In this document: piece by piece, positions 18,672 through 28,189 of the stretch
Layout of the letters: each line of letters opens with the position of its first letter
Position numbering within the stretch: position 1 is the first letter of the stretch
Assembly: GCA_021323265.1 (NCBI GenBank)
Contig: JAJTCO010000001.1
Coordinates: 145,836 to 209,835 of the forward strand
Source: Pseudoduganella sp.
GTDB lineage: Bacteria > Pseudomonadota > Gammaproteobacteria > Burkholderiales > Burkholderiaceae_D
Direction of reading: 5' to 3'
Length of the DNA stretch: 64,000 bases
Made by a program: the position numbers and the translations under genes
Notes under the pieces: model-generated
What the model saw: only the letters and a program-made list of their open reading frames with translations
Databases searched by the model: none
Told to the model about the DNA's origin: nothing

Positions 18672-19505
18672 ATGATGAGCAAACAATTTTCCGGCATCGC
18701 GCCCGAGGCGGACGAGTACCGCCTGTTTACACTGAGGAACGCCAACGGCATGGTGGCGACGATTACGGAACGCGATGCGGCCTTGTGCGCGTGGCGTGCG
18801 CCCGACCGCTATGGGCGCATGGCCGACGTCCTGCTGGCGCCGCCCGATGGCGGCGAACCGGTGCTGTGGCAAGGACGCCACGCTGACGGTGGCGTGACCC
18901 TGCTGCGCATGGGGCCGGGCGGCGCGCTGGCGCAATTGGCCCGGTATCACCTGGACGAGGAGGGCGCGTTAACGGTGGAACATGAAGCCATGGCCATGGC
19001 GCCGGCCAGGCTGGCGCCGGCTTCGCATCCCTGCTTCAACCTGAACGGCGGCGCCGCCGATATTGGCGACCACATGGTGCAGATCGAAGCCGACTTCTAT
19101 GTCGAGGTCGATGGCGACGGGGCGCCTGCGGGCGTGGCCGCGGTGGCGGGAACGGCGTTCGACTTCCGCCAGCCGGCGCCGGTGGGCGCGCGCTTGCGCT
19201 GGCCCGATCCGCAAGTGCTTGCCCAGGGCGGCTTCCAGCACAGCTTCTTCGTGCGCAACCACTATGCTGGCGGGCAGGGGCCCTTGCGCGCCGTGGCGCG
19301 CATCGTCGACCCGGGTTCGGGCCGCTGCCTGCAGGTTCACACCACCGAAGCGGCCGTTGGCTTTCGCGCCGGCGCGCACGCGGGCTTCAGCATCGATGCC
19401 CAGGCCTTCCCGGAACTGGCCAGCGCGGCCTGGCCGCAGCGCATCGTGGCGCCGGGCGAGGTGTACCGGCAGACCACGGTCTACCGGCTGTCGCTGCAAG
19501 CTTAA
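18672..19505 (+). CDS. Shortened aldose 1-epimerase-like protein, catalytic residues altered
   Basis: A 277-residue relative of GalM, clearly similar to the full-length GalM at 53192-54214 (shared APDRYGRMADVLL, FDFRQPAPVG and RIVDPGSGRCL). It lacks, in frame, the roughly 60-residue segment that in the intact paralogue carries Asn70/Arg71 (GRWANRI) and His96 (HLHGG). The catalytic Glu (Glu304 in the paralogue, LEAQAF) is Asp242 here (IDAQAF), and the substrate-binding Asp of FDH is Gln189 (FQH). His119 (SHPCFNLNG) remains. Mutarotase activity is therefore doubtful; a binding or different epimerase role is possible. AGGAGG lies 13 bp before ATG 18672; an adjacent ATG is at 18675. Controlled by site A. 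Confidence 0.8.
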   Translation: MMSKQFSGIAPEADEYRLFTLRNANGMVATITERDAALCAWRAPDRYGRMADVLLAPPDGGEPVLWQGRHADGGVTLLRMGPGGALAQLARYHLDEEGALTVEHEAMAMAPARLAPASHPCFNLNGGAADIGDHMVQIEADFYVEVDGDGAPAGVAAVAGTAFDFRQPAPVGARLRWPDPQVLAQGGFQHSFFVRNHYAGGQGPLRAVARIVDPGSGRCLQVHTTEAAVGFRAGAHAGFSIDAQAFPELASAAWPQRIVAPGEVYRQTTVYRLSLQA

Positions 19506-21118
19506 GCGGGCGGCAGGCCGCGGTAGGTGAACTGCCGCGCGCGCACCGCGCCTGTGCCGGCGCTGAAGATGCCGACTTTCAGGCTCATGAAGCCGCCGAA
19601 CACGTTGTGGTGGAAACCCGATACTTCCATCTGCCACGGGTGCTTGACCCACTTCACGCCGTCCTGCGAATAGTGGAAGGTGACGATATTGGCGCGGTTG
19701 CTGAGGCGGATGTGGATGGTTGCCGCGGCGACCTTCGCGCGCATCCAGCCTTGCTCCTCGCTGCAATGGTAGGTGAACATCTGCGCCGGGCTGAAGCCGA
19801 TGCCGCAGTAGGCGCGCTGGCTGTAGTACAGCAGCAGCCCGCCTTGCGCGCCGTCGGCAATGTCCAGCGCCACCGATACTTCGTAGTCGCGGTCGCCGAC
19901 GATGCAGGTGAGCGGCGAACAGTCGGCGGGCGATGTGCCCTTGCCCTGGATGAGCAGGCCCTGGCCGTCATAGCGGGCGCGCTGCATCTCGCCGGGGCCG
20001 GGATTGAAGAAGCTCCACTGCACGCCGAACCTGTTGCGCGAAAAATCGTCGGACAGGGCCTGGCCCGAGGGCGAGGCGCGTCCGCCGCGCGGTTTTGGCA
20101 AGGGGTGCGCCAGCGTGCCGCCGCCGGCGCGCAACCAGCCGTCGCGCGTCCATTCGACCGGTTCGAGCAGGGTCTGGCGGCCCAGCGTGCGAAAGCCGTT
20201 CTCGTAGGCGTGGTAGACCATCCACCAGTCGCCGCCGGGACCTTCGAACACGGTGGCGTGGCCGCGCGACCACCATGCTTCGTCCGCGCTGCGGGTGCGC
20301 ACGATCGGGTTGTCCGGACAGTCCTGCCACGGGCCGTGGATGGAACGCGAGCGCGCCACCGTCACCATATGGCTGGTGGGCGGGCCGGAGGTGCCGCCCA
20401 CGGCAGCCACCAGGTAGAACCATTGGCCGCGCCGGAACAGCTTGGGGCCTTCGGGCGCGAACATCTCCACCACCCAGTGCTCCGGGTAGCGCCAGGGATG
20501 GTAGACGTGTTGCAGCGGGCCGGCAGTCGACAGGCCATCGTCCGCCAGCGCCACGCGGCGCACGCCGTTGACGAAGAGGTAACGCTTGCCGTCCTCGCCC
20601 ACCGCATGGCCCGGATCGATGCAGCCGGGCAGCTGGAGGTCGATGGGGTCGCTCCAGGGGCCGCCGATATGGTCGGCGTGAATCACGAAGATTCCGTCCT
20701 GCGCCGGGATGTACAGGAAGTAGCGGCCATTGTGCTTGACCAGGTCCATGGCCCAGACCGAGCCGATCGGCTTGGTCAGCGCGGCGCAGATGGGGGCCCA
20801 GTTGACCAGGTCGCGCGAATGCCAGATCACCGCCCCGGGGTAGGAGAGGAAGGACGAAAACGTCATGTAGTAGTCGTCGCCATCCTTCAGGATCGTGGGG
20901 TCGGCATGGTCGCCCGGGACGACCGGGTTCAGGAACCTGCCGTCGCCAAGGTCCGCCTTGCGCTGGCCCTCGATGCCATACGCCGCTTGCTGCGCGCCGT
21001 GCGGCGCGCAGGGGACGGCGGCACCGGCGCTGCCCGCCACGGCGCCGGCCCCGGCCAGGGCCAGCTTCAGGAGGCCGCGCCGGCCCGGTGCATCGGGCCG
21101 GTGCGCGCCATGGCTCAT
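19502..21118 (-). CDS. Exported GH43 glycosidase (beta-xylosidase/alpha-L-arabinofuranosidase type)
   Basis: A 538-residue protein with a Tat-like signal (GRRGLLKLALAG), a five-bladed propeller GH43 domain and a C-terminal beta-sandwich of about 190 residues. The catalytic triad is visible: Asp73 (HADPTI, general base), Asp168 (GCIDPGHA) and Glu223 (APEGPKL, general acid). This fits enzymes that remove xylose or arabinose from hemicellulose; the exact substrate is not readable. The ATG at 21118 overlaps the stop of the GH31 frame in an ATGA, so translation was probably coupled. Last gene of an esterase-GH31-GH43 operon. Its stop overlaps the stop of the convergent mutarotase-like gene by 4 bp. 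Confidence 0.9.
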   Translation of the reverse strand: MSHGAHRPDAPGRRGLLKLALAGAGAVAGSAGAAVPCAPHGAQQAAYGIEGQRKADLGDGRFLNPVVPGDHADPTILKDGDDYYMTFSSFLSYPGAVIWHSRDLVNWAPICAALTKPIGSVWAMDLVKHNGRYFLYIPAQDGIFVIHADHIGGPWSDPIDLQLPGCIDPGHAVGEDGKRYLFVNGVRRVALADDGLSTAGPLQHVYHPWRYPEHWVVEMFAPEGPKLFRRGQWFYLVAAVGGTSGPPTSHMVTVARSRSIHGPWQDCPDNPIVRTRSADEAWWSRGHATVFEGPGGDWWMVYHAYENGFRTLGRQTLLEPVEWTRDGWLRAGGGTLAHPLPKPRGGRASPSGQALSDDFSRNRFGVQWSFFNPGPGEMQRARYDGQGLLIQGKGTSPADCSPLTCIVGDRDYEVSVALDIADGAQGGLLLYYSQRAYCGIGFSPAQMFTYHCSEEQGWMRAKVAAATIHIRLSNRANIVTFHYSQDGVKWVKHPWQMEVSGFHHNVFGGFMSLKVGIFSAGTGAVRARQFTYRGLPPA

Positions 21119-23368
21119 TTGCCCACCACCTTCATCAGGCTGGGCGCCTTGCGCGAGAGCTCGCCGTCGCCGTCCACGCTCAGGCGGCCTGCAGCGTCGT
21201 TCCATTGCAGGCGTGCCTGCTGCATGCCCTTGCCCTTTTCGTAGTCGTAGGAGATGCCATCGTCGTCGTACAGCGTGAACGCGCCATCCTTGCCGGGATA
21301 GACGCGGATCTCGGCGATCGCTTGCTTGCCGGCGGTCGACTGCACGTCCGCGCCCAGCGGCAGGATGGCGCCGGCGCGCACGAACACCGGGATCTGGTCT
21401 ATCGGCGCCGCCACGCGCACCCAGCGTCCGCCGGCCAGCTTTTCATTGGTCCAGAAGTTGTACCAGTCGCTGCCGGCCGGAAGGTAGACGTCCTTTTCGG
21501 TCTGGCCCTGTTCGGTGACCGGCGCCACCAGGAAGGCGGGACCGAACATGTATTGGGTGCCGATGTTGGCCACCTGCGGGTCGTTCGGGAAGTCCATCCA
21601 CAGGGGGCGCATGAACGGCGCGCCGCTGTCCCAGGTGCGCTTGGCCTGGCTGTAGATGTAGGGGATGAGCTGGTAGCGCAAGCGGTTGAAGCGGGCCATG
21701 ATGCTTTCGGCGTGCTGGCCGAAGGACCAGATCTCGGCGTTCTTGCGGTCGCCGTGCAGGCGCAGCGTGGGCTGGAAGGTGCCGTACTGGAACCAGCGCG
21801 TATGCAGTTCGGGATAGTCGTGGTTCTGGCCGATGGTTTCCTCGGCGCCGCGCGGATCGACCAGGGGCGCCTTGGTGGCCTTGGTCGTTTGCGGCAGCCA
21901 TTGCCAGCCGCCGATATCGTTGCCCCAGTAGGCGATGCCCGAGGCGGTCATGTTCAAGCCGGTCGGGATCTGGCGCGCCAGCGCTTCCCACGACGGATGG
22001 ATGTCGGAAGACCAGAACAGGGCGCCGGTGCGCTGCGAACCGAGGTAGGCGGCGCGCGCGAGGATCATGGCGCGCTTGTTCGGCTTCCAGGCGCGCATGC
22101 CCTGCTGTACGCCTTCCACGTGCAGCAGCGGGAACACGTTGCGATAGCGGTCGCCGGAGCCGATCGAGTAGAAGTAGCCGTCCGGCACCAGGTCCGGTTC
22201 GGTCTCGTCCAGCCACGGATAGTCGAAGCCCTGCGACAGGACGTTGTCGCGCACGCGCTCCCAGAACCACTGGCGCGCGGCCGGGTTGGTGGCGTCGGAG
22301 TTCGTTGAAATAGCGGCCGGAGGTTTCGAAGCGGGGCCAGACCGAGATGATGGTCTGCATGCCCATGTCGTGCAGCTCCTTGTTCATGGCGGCGGGGGCG
22401 GGATACTGCGCCGGGTCGATGTCGAGCTGGCCCATGCGGGTCCAGTAGAACCAGTCGACCACCATGATGTCGAGCGGGTACTTTTTCTGGCGGTAGGTTT
22501 TCGCCACGCGCATGACTTCCTGCTGGCTTTCGTAGCGCGCCTTGGACTGGATCAGGCCGAACGCCGCCTTGGGCGGGATCGGGGTCTTGCCGGTGACGCG
22601 GGCGTAGCCGGAGTAGATCTCTTCCGGCGTACTGCCGGTGATGACGAAGAAGCTGACGCGCTCGCCGACGTTGGACTGGAAGGCGGTGCGGCCGTTGACG
22701 CCCGCGATGAAGCGGGTGGCCGAGGGATTGTCCCAGACGATGCCGTAGCCCTTGGACGAGACCATGAACGGCACGCACACCGTTTCGCCGGCGGGTGCGT
22801 CGTACCAGTGCTTGCAGTCGAGGACGCGGCCGCGCAGGTCGAGCGGGCCGGTCGACTCCTGGTTCTGGCCCATGCCGTAATAGTGCTCGTCCGCCGGGGC
22901 GCTGAAGCTGGCGCCGGCCTGGTAGGTCTTCTCGCCGTTGACGCCATGCGGCGACATTTCCCAGCCGGTCATGTCGAGCACCAGTTCGCCCTTGGCGTTC
23001 CTGACCTGCAGCGCAACGGGCGGCAGTTGCGGCGCAAAGTATTTCTCGGCCTGGGACGGGGTGCGCGGCTGGGGCGCCGGCGCCACGCGCAGGTTCAGCG
23101 CCGGCGAGGCGAAGGTGTCGCCATCCTTGCCGCTGCTGTGGCGGAAGGCGCCGTTGTCGGCGTTCTTGGGCAGGATGCCGAAGCCTGGGCCTTTCAGCAC
23201 TTCGGCCTTGTCGGTGGCAATCGTCACGTGGACCACGTTCGGCCCGTAGGCTTCCACCGCGACCCAGGCGCCATTGCGGTCGAGGGTGGTGATCGGTGCT
23301 GCGGCGGCAAGGCTGGCGACGCCGGAAATCGCAACGGCCATCGCCCTGCGCTTGAAATGCACGTTCAT
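21115..23368 (-). pseudogene. Frameshifted GH31 alpha-xylosidase/alpha-glucosidase
   Basis: The ATG at 23368 has AGGAGA upstream and starts a signal peptide (MNVHFKRRAMAVAISGVASLAAAA). The N-terminal frame reads as a GH31 beta-sandwich and barrel up to SVWPRFETSGRYFNEL, then breaks at about 22290-22303. The remainder continues in another frame from DATNPAARQWFWERV to the stop at 21115, and that part holds both expected catalytic Asp residues (WLDETEPD and FWSSDI). GH31 relatives normally have about 25-30 residues between the two joined segments, so the lesion is a small deletion plus a frameshift rather than one lost base. The GH31 type with WLDETEPD is common in alpha-xylosidases acting on xyloglucan. 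It sits between the esterase and GH43 genes in one operon. Confidence 0.85.
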
Positions 23369-23388
23369 TTGTTCTCCTGTGTTGTCGG

Positions 23389-24288
23389 TTATGGTTGAAT
23401 CAGTTTTCGTTCGCGCAGCCATTCCTCCGCGCGGCGCGTCCAGCGGGAGGCGGTGCCGTTGCCGGGTCGCATGGCCATGCCGTGGCCGCCACGCTCGAAG
23501 ACCAGCATTTCGGCCGGCACCCTGGCGCGGGTCAGGGCCTGGAAGTAGAGGATGCTGTTCTCGGCCGGGACCAGGCCGTCGTCCTGGGAGTGGATCAGCA
23601 GGGTGGGCGGGGTGTTCGCGCCGACCTGCTTCTCGGGCGACATCAGCTGCACCAGTGCAGGCGATGGCGCGGCGCCGAGCAGCGCTCGGCGCGAGTCCGC
23701 GTGCGCAGCAGGACCTTCCATGCTGATGACCGGGTACATGAGGATCGCGAAATCCGGACGGGCGCTGACCGCGTCCAGGGTGGCGCCGGTGCGCCCGGCG
23801 GGGTGGTCGAACAGGGTGGAGGCGCTGGCGGCGAGGTGGCCGCCGGCCGAACTTCCCATCACGCCGATGCGATCCGGTGCGATGCCGTACCTGGCCGCCT
23901 GCGAGCGCACCAGGCGGATCGCGCGCAGGACGTCCTGCAGGGGCGCCGGGTGGCCGTAGTCGGCCAGCCGGTACTTGAGCACGAAGGCAGTGATGCCCAG
24001 GCTGGACAGCCATTGCGCGTACTGCTGGCCTTCGCGGGTGTTGGACAGGAACTGGTAGCCGCCGCCGGGGCAGATGATGACGGCAGTGCCGGAAGGGCGG
24101 TCCATGGCGGCGGGGTAGACCGCCAGCGTCGGCGCACTGACGTTGCGGATGCGTTCGCCGTCGGCAATTTCCGGGCCGGGCTGCTGCCGGGCATTCGGCA
24201 CCCCTTCGGGCCAGATGGGAACGACGCCCGCTTGCGCGAGCGCGCCGTTGGCGGCCATGAGCAGCATGGCCAGGACCCAGGTTCGCAT
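23389..24288 (-). CDS. Exported alpha/beta-hydrolase, probable carbohydrate esterase
   Basis: A 299-residue secreted hydrolase. The signal peptide is MRTWVLAMLLMAANGALAQA. The oxyanion-hole region is VIICPGGGYQFLS, the nucleophile elbow is GSSAGGH, and the acid and histidine appear in HSQDDGLVP and GGHGMAM. This arrangement is typical of BD-FAE/acetyl-xylan-esterase-like proteins that remove acetyl or other acyl groups from hemicellulose. It starts the minus-strand operon esterase-GH31-GH43 (20 bp to the GH31 start) and is preceded by control site B. An upstream in-frame start at 24351 would overlap the promoter and was not used. Confidence 0.85.
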   Translation of the reverse strand: MRTWVLAMLLMAANGALAQAGVVPIWPEGVPNARQQPGPEIADGERIRNVSAPTLAVYPAAMDRPSGTAVIICPGGGYQFLSNTREGQQYAQWLSSLGITAFVLKYRLADYGHPAPLQDVLRAIRLVRSQAARYGIAPDRIGVMGSSAGGHLAASASTLFDHPAGRTGATLDAVSARPDFAILMYPVISMEGPAAHADSRRALLGAAPSPALVQLMSPEKQVGANTPPTLLIHSQDDGLVPAENSILYFQALTRARVPAEMLVFERGGHGMAMRPGNGTASRWTRRAEEWLRERKLIQP

Positions 24289-24322
24289 GGTGTTTTCATC
24301 CTTGGTGTCGATAAACCAGGCC

Positions 24323-24381
24323 ATCTTTGCAGACTGGCCAAGGCGCCGCAATTACGAAAATCACCGATGCCGCGAATGATT
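24323..24381 (-). promoter_or_regulatory. Shared regulon operator and promoter, site B
   Basis: On the minus strand, AATCATT starts at 24381 and TCGGTGATTTTCGTAATTG covers 24367-24349. The -35 TTGCGG is at 24351-24346 and the -10 AAAGAT at 24328-24323, with a 17-bp spacer. It faces the esterase-GH31-GH43 operon starting at 24288. Confidence 0.75.
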
Positions 24382-24404
24382 TACCCCAAGCGGCAGCCCA
24401 GGCA

Positions 24405-24433
24405 TTTGCACGCCCCTTTGCTGCTGCTAGCAT
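24405..24433 (+). promoter_or_regulatory. Possible promoter of the GH39 gene
   Basis: TTTGCA at 24405-24410 and TAGCAT at 24428-24433 are 17 bp apart, upstream of the ATG at 24464. The region lacks the full shared operator on this strand, but the divergent site B lies only 24 bp away. Weak prediction. Confidence 0.3.
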
Positions 24434-24463
24434 CCGCTGGACCATACAAACTGGAGCCCGAGA

Positions 24464-26050
24464 ATGAGACATCTGCAACACCTTTACCTTGCCGCGCTGG
24501 GCGCGGCGTGCATTGCGAGCGCGCCGGCGCTTGCCGCCACGCCTGCCGGGGTGGCGCCACGCAAAGTGGTGCTGGATGCGGCCAAGGCGGAAAAGCCGCT
24601 GGACCGCTTCTTCGACCTGTCCGTCGGCGCCGACTATCCCGGCACGTTGCGGCGCGACGACAGCATGGCGCAGCTGCGCACCCTGGTGCAGGAGACTGGC
24701 TTCCGTTACATCCGCTTCCACGCCATCTTCCATGACGTGCTGCAGACCGTGCGCAGCGAGAACGGCAAGATCACCTACGACTGGACCGGCATCGACAAGC
24801 TGTATGACGACCTGCTGGCACGCAAGATCAAGCCGTTCGTCGAACTGGGCTTCACACCCAAGGCGCTGGCGACGTCGAACGCGAAGATCTTCTATTGGGA
24901 GGGCAATACCTCCCATCCGGAGCTAAACGGCTGGCGCGACCTGGTGACCGCCTTCGTCCACCATGTCCGCCAGCGCTATGGCGAAGAGGAGGTGCGTACC
25001 TGGTTCTTCGAGGTGTGGAACGAACCGAACCTGGACGGCTTCTGGGAGCGTGCCGACCAGAAGGCCTACTTCGAGCTGTATGACGTGACCGCGAAGGCGA
25101 TCAAGGCGATCGACCCGGCCTTGCGCGTGGGCGGTCCTTCCACCGCTGGCGCGGCCTGGGTGCCGGAATTCCTGGAGCATGTGGCCAAAAGCGGCTCCGG
25201 CGTCGATTTCGTGACCACGCACACCTACGGCGTCGAGAGCGGCTTCCTGGACGAGAAGGGCGTGGACGACACCAAGCTCTCGCCCTCGCCCGATGCCGTG
25301 ATCGGCGACGTGCGCCGCGTGCGCGCGCAGATCGCGGCATCCCGCTTCCCGCAGCTGCCGCTGTACTTCACCGAGTGGAGCACCAGCTACACGCCGCGCG
25401 ACCTGGTGCACGATTCCTACATCAGCGCGGCCTACATCCTCAGCAAGCTGCAAGGCAGCAAGGGGTATGCCCAGGGCATGAGCTACTGGACCTACACGGA
25501 CCTGTTCGAGGAGCCCGGGCCACCGACCAAGCCCTTCGAGGGCGGTTTCGGCCTGATGAACCCCCAGGGCATCCGCAAGGGCGCCTACTTCACCTACAAA
25601 TACCTGCATGCGCTGAGCGGCAAGGAGATACCGGTGCAGGACGGGCAGGTCATGGCAGCCAGCGACGGCAAGGCCCTGCGCGCGGTGGCCTGGGACTTCC
25701 AGCAGCCGCAGCAGCCGGTCAGCAACCGTTCCTTCTACAGCCGCGTTCTGCCGTCGACACCGTCGGCGCCGCTCGCATTCGAGGTGCGTCACGCGCAGCC
25801 CGGCAAATACCGGCTGCAGGTGCGCCGCACCGGTTTCCGCGCCAACGACGCCTACACCGCCTATATCGAAATGGGCATGCCGGACAAGCTGACGCCTGCG
25901 CAGCTGAAGCAGCTTGAGGAACTGACCAGGGACGTGCCGGAGTCGGAGCGGGTGGTCAGCATCGGCAAGTCGGGCAGTTTCGCGCTCACCGTCCCCATGC
26001 GCAGCAACGACGTGGTGCTGGTGACGCTGGAGCTGGTCGGCAAGCCTTAG
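24464..26050 (+). CDS. Exported GH39 beta-xylosidase
   Basis: A 528-residue secreted enzyme with a signal peptide ending near residue 25 (APALA-ATP). The (beta/alpha)8 barrel carries the clan GH-A pair: the acid/base is Glu187 in EVWNEPNLDGFW and the nucleophile is Glu304 in LYFTEWSTSY. The sequence around GGPSTAGAAWVPEFL is typical of GH39 beta-xylosidases. The C-terminal 130 residues form a beta-rich domain. It would release xylose from xylo-oligosaccharides. GGAG precedes the ATG. It is divergent from the esterase operon and convergent with the GH2 gene. Confidence 0.92.
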   Translation: MRHLQHLYLAALGAACIASAPALAATPAGVAPRKVVLDAAKAEKPLDRFFDLSVGADYPGTLRRDDSMAQLRTLVQETGFRYIRFHAIFHDVLQTVRSENGKITYDWTGIDKLYDDLLARKIKPFVELGFTPKALATSNAKIFYWEGNTSHPELNGWRDLVTAFVHHVRQRYGEEEVRTWFFEVWNEPNLDGFWERADQKAYFELYDVTAKAIKAIDPALRVGGPSTAGAAWVPEFLEHVAKSGSGVDFVTTHTYGVESGFLDEKGVDDTKLSPSPDAVIGDVRRVRAQIAASRFPQLPLYFTEWSTSYTPRDLVHDSYISAAYILSKLQGSKGYAQGMSYWTYTDLFEEPGPPTKPFEGGFGLMNPQGIRKGAYFTYKYLHALSGKEIPVQDGQVMAASDGKALRAVAWDFQQPQQPVSNRSFYSRVLPSTPSAPLAFEVRHAQPGKYRLQVRRTGFRANDAYTAYIEMGMPDKLTPAQLKQLEELTRDVPESERVVSIGKSGSFALTVPMRSNDVVLVTLELVGKP

Positions 26051-26062
26051 CGTTTCAGCGCA

Positions 26063-28057
26063 TCAGCGCACCGTAGGCGCCGGCCGGTAGGTCCATTCGG
26101 CCGTGTCGCTGGCGGCGCCGGCAGATACTTCCAGGCGGTTGGCGCCTTCGGCCAACTGCACCTGCCAGGCCGCCTTGTGGCCCGTCACGGGCCGCTCGCC
26201 CAGATCGACACCGTTCAGGCGCAGCCGCACGCTGGCCTGGTTGCTGTAGACCTTGACCTGCGCCTGCGCCGCCGTGCGCAGCGTGTGGCGGCGCGACGTG
26301 ATGTGCACCATCGGCCGCGCGCTCCAGTTGGCCTGGTACCAGAAATAGGCATCCTTCCTCACCTTGCGGTCGAAGCTGACCAGTCCCTTGTCGTTGAAGC
26401 CCGGCGTGTCGCCTTCGTTGCGCCCGGCCGAGGCGAAATCGAAACCGACCCAGATGAAGTTCGCCCACAGCCACGGCCGCGCCGCCAGCTGCGGCCAGGC
26501 CGCTTCGTGGTACAGGGCCTGGTACTGTTCCGGGTGCCAGCGCCCGCCCGGTTCGGGGCGCCGCGGCGGATCTTCCTGCTGCAGCGCGCTGGCGCCGGCG
26601 CCGTACTCGCTGACGGACAAGGGCGTGTCGGGGCGGCGCGCATGGTTGCGGTCGAGGAAGGCGCCGAGATCGGCAAATTCGCCCTCGTACCAGCCGAAGT
26701 AGACGTTCGATCCGACGGCATCGGTGTGCGAAGCCTGCGCGCCGTCGATCGGGCTGCAGCAATTGGCGTAAGCGGTGGGCCGCGTGGGATCTTCCGTGCG
26801 TGCCAGGCGCTGCAGCGAAGAGAGCACGCGCGCGCTGGCGGCGTCGGCCTGGTAGATCTCGTTGCCCAGCCCCCACACCATGACGGAAGGGTGGTTGCTG
26901 TTCTGCCGAATCATTTCGCGCAGCTGCTGCGCGCTGTTGGCCAGGAACGCGTCAGAGCCGTTGACCGCCGCCGTCAGCGGCAGCTCGGTCCAGACCAGCC
27001 ACCCGGCGCGGTTGGCCAATTCGTAGGCGCGTTGCGGGTGCTGGTAGTGCGCATGGCGCAGGCCCGTCACCCCCAGCTCGGCGAGGATGCGGTAGTCGGC
27101 ATCGATGTCGGCGTCGGTGGCGGCGATGCCCTTGCCGGGCAGGGAAGTCTGGTGCAGGTTGACGCCGTGCACCCGGTAGCTGGCGCCGTTGAGCAGCAAG
27201 CCGCGCCGCGCATCGAGGCGCATGTCGCGGATGCCGACCTGGAACGCGAGCCGGTCGTGCGGCGCGGCCGCGTTGCCGGTGTCGGACAGTTCCGCCTCGC
27301 TGGTGTAGAGGTAAGGATCGTGCACGCCTTGCCAGAGATGGGGGGAAGGCAGTGTTGCCGCCAGGTCCACCTGCACCACGCTGCGCGGCGGCAGCACGAC
27401 CGTCCTGCGCGCGGTGGCGACCACGCGCTGCCCTGCGTCGCGCAGGCGGGTATGGACGACGGCGCGCACCGTGCGGTCGCTGTCGTTGCGGGCGCGCGCC
27501 GTCCATGCCAGGTCGGCACTGCGCTGCGATACGCCTGCAGTGCGGAAGTACACGCCCGGCCCGCCGAAGTCGCGCAGGTCGAAGTGGACGTCGCGGGTGA
27601 CGAGCAGCCGGACCGGCCGGTATAGCCCGCCCGCCATCGTGTAGTCGCCGCCAAGCGGCGCGACGGCATGGTGCCCGGCATTGTCGACCAGCACCACGAT
27701 CTCGTTATCGCCCTCCTGCAGCAGCGCCGTGATATCGAAGCGAAAGCGCGCAAATCCGCCCGCATGGCGGCCGGCCGGTTGGCCGTTGACCCAGGCCTGC
27801 GTCACCAGCAGGGCGCCGTCGAACTCAAGGTGGTAGCGCTGTTTGTCGCGTGCGCGCGACAGATGCAGCGTGCGGCGATACCAGGCCGGCCCGCGATAGT
27901 CGTCAAAACTGTGGGGCAGCGCGACCTCCCGCCAGCCATGGTCGCCGCTCTTGTGGAACTGCCACCCCTTGTCGAGCGCGATCGCCTGCCGCGCTGCTGC
28001 GCCGGGAGCGGTTGCCGCCAGAAGTGCGATGCATAGCCATGCCTGGATCGTTTTCAT
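26063..28057 (-). CDS. Exported GH2 beta-galactosidase-like enzyme
   Basis: A 664-residue secreted GH2 enzyme with a signal peptide (residues 1-22), a jelly-roll N-domain (AWVNGQPAGRHAGGF), an Ig-like domain and a TIM barrel. The acid/base is Glu400 (WGLGNEIY) and the nucleophile Glu484 (SVSEYGAG). GH2 contains beta-galactosidases, beta-mannosidases and beta-glucuronidases; beta-galactosidase fits the locus best but is not proven. A promoter with its -10 box only 8 nt before the ATG lies on this strand, so the message may be leaderless. It is divergent from the first halogenase-like gene. Confidence 0.9.
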   Translation of the reverse strand: MKTIQAWLCIALLAATAPGAAARQAIALDKGWQFHKSGDHGWREVALPHSFDDYRGPAWYRRTLHLSRARDKQRYHLEFDGALLVTQAWVNGQPAGRHAGGFARFRFDITALLQEGDNEIVVLVDNAGHHAVAPLGGDYTMAGGLYRPVRLLVTRDVHFDLRDFGGPGVYFRTAGVSQRSADLAWTARARNDSDRTVRAVVHTRLRDAGQRVVATARRTVVLPPRSVVQVDLAATLPSPHLWQGVHDPYLYTSEAELSDTGNAAAPHDRLAFQVGIRDMRLDARRGLLLNGASYRVHGVNLHQTSLPGKGIAATDADIDADYRILAELGVTGLRHAHYQHPQRAYELANRAGWLVWTELPLTAAVNGSDAFLANSAQQLREMIRQNSNHPSVMVWGLGNEIYQADAASARVLSSLQRLARTEDPTRPTAYANCCSPIDGAQASHTDAVGSNVYFGWYEGEFADLGAFLDRNHARRPDTPLSVSEYGAGASALQQEDPPRRPEPGGRWHPEQYQALYHEAAWPQLAARPWLWANFIWVGFDFASAGRNEGDTPGFNDKGLVSFDRKVRKDAYFWYQANWSARPMVHITSRRHTLRTAAQAQVKVYSNQASVRLRLNGVDLGERPVTGHKAAWQVQLAEGANRLEVSAGAASDTAEWTYRPAPTVR

Positions 28058-28065
28058 ACGGCGCC

Positions 28066-28094
28066 ATTCTGCATGGCGCGGGCGCGTACTTCAA
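28066..28094 (-). promoter_or_regulatory. Predicted GH2 promoter opposite site C
   Basis: TTGAAG (28094-28089) and CAGAAT (28071-28066) are 17 bp apart and end 8 nt before the ATG at 28057. Only the GCAATTG end of the shared operator is present on this strand, so regulation may depend on the divergent site C. The spacing implies a leaderless or nearly leaderless transcript. Confidence 0.45.
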
Positions 28095-28107
28095 TTGCCC
28101 TGCAAGA

Positions 28108-28166
28108 TTTCATTGAACCTATTGGTATTTTTCGCAATTGCGCACCGAAATGGCCACTTGCAAAAT
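28108..28166 (+). promoter_or_regulatory. Shared regulon operator and promoter, site C
   Basis: TTTCATT starts at 28108 and TTGGTATTTTTCGCAATTG is at 28122-28140. The -35 TTGCGC is at 28138-28143 and the -10 CAAAAT at 28161-28166 (17-bp spacer). It faces the halogenase-like gene at 28190. Confidence 0.75.
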
Positions 28167-28189
28167 CCGTGTCAATAACGGAGACAGGC

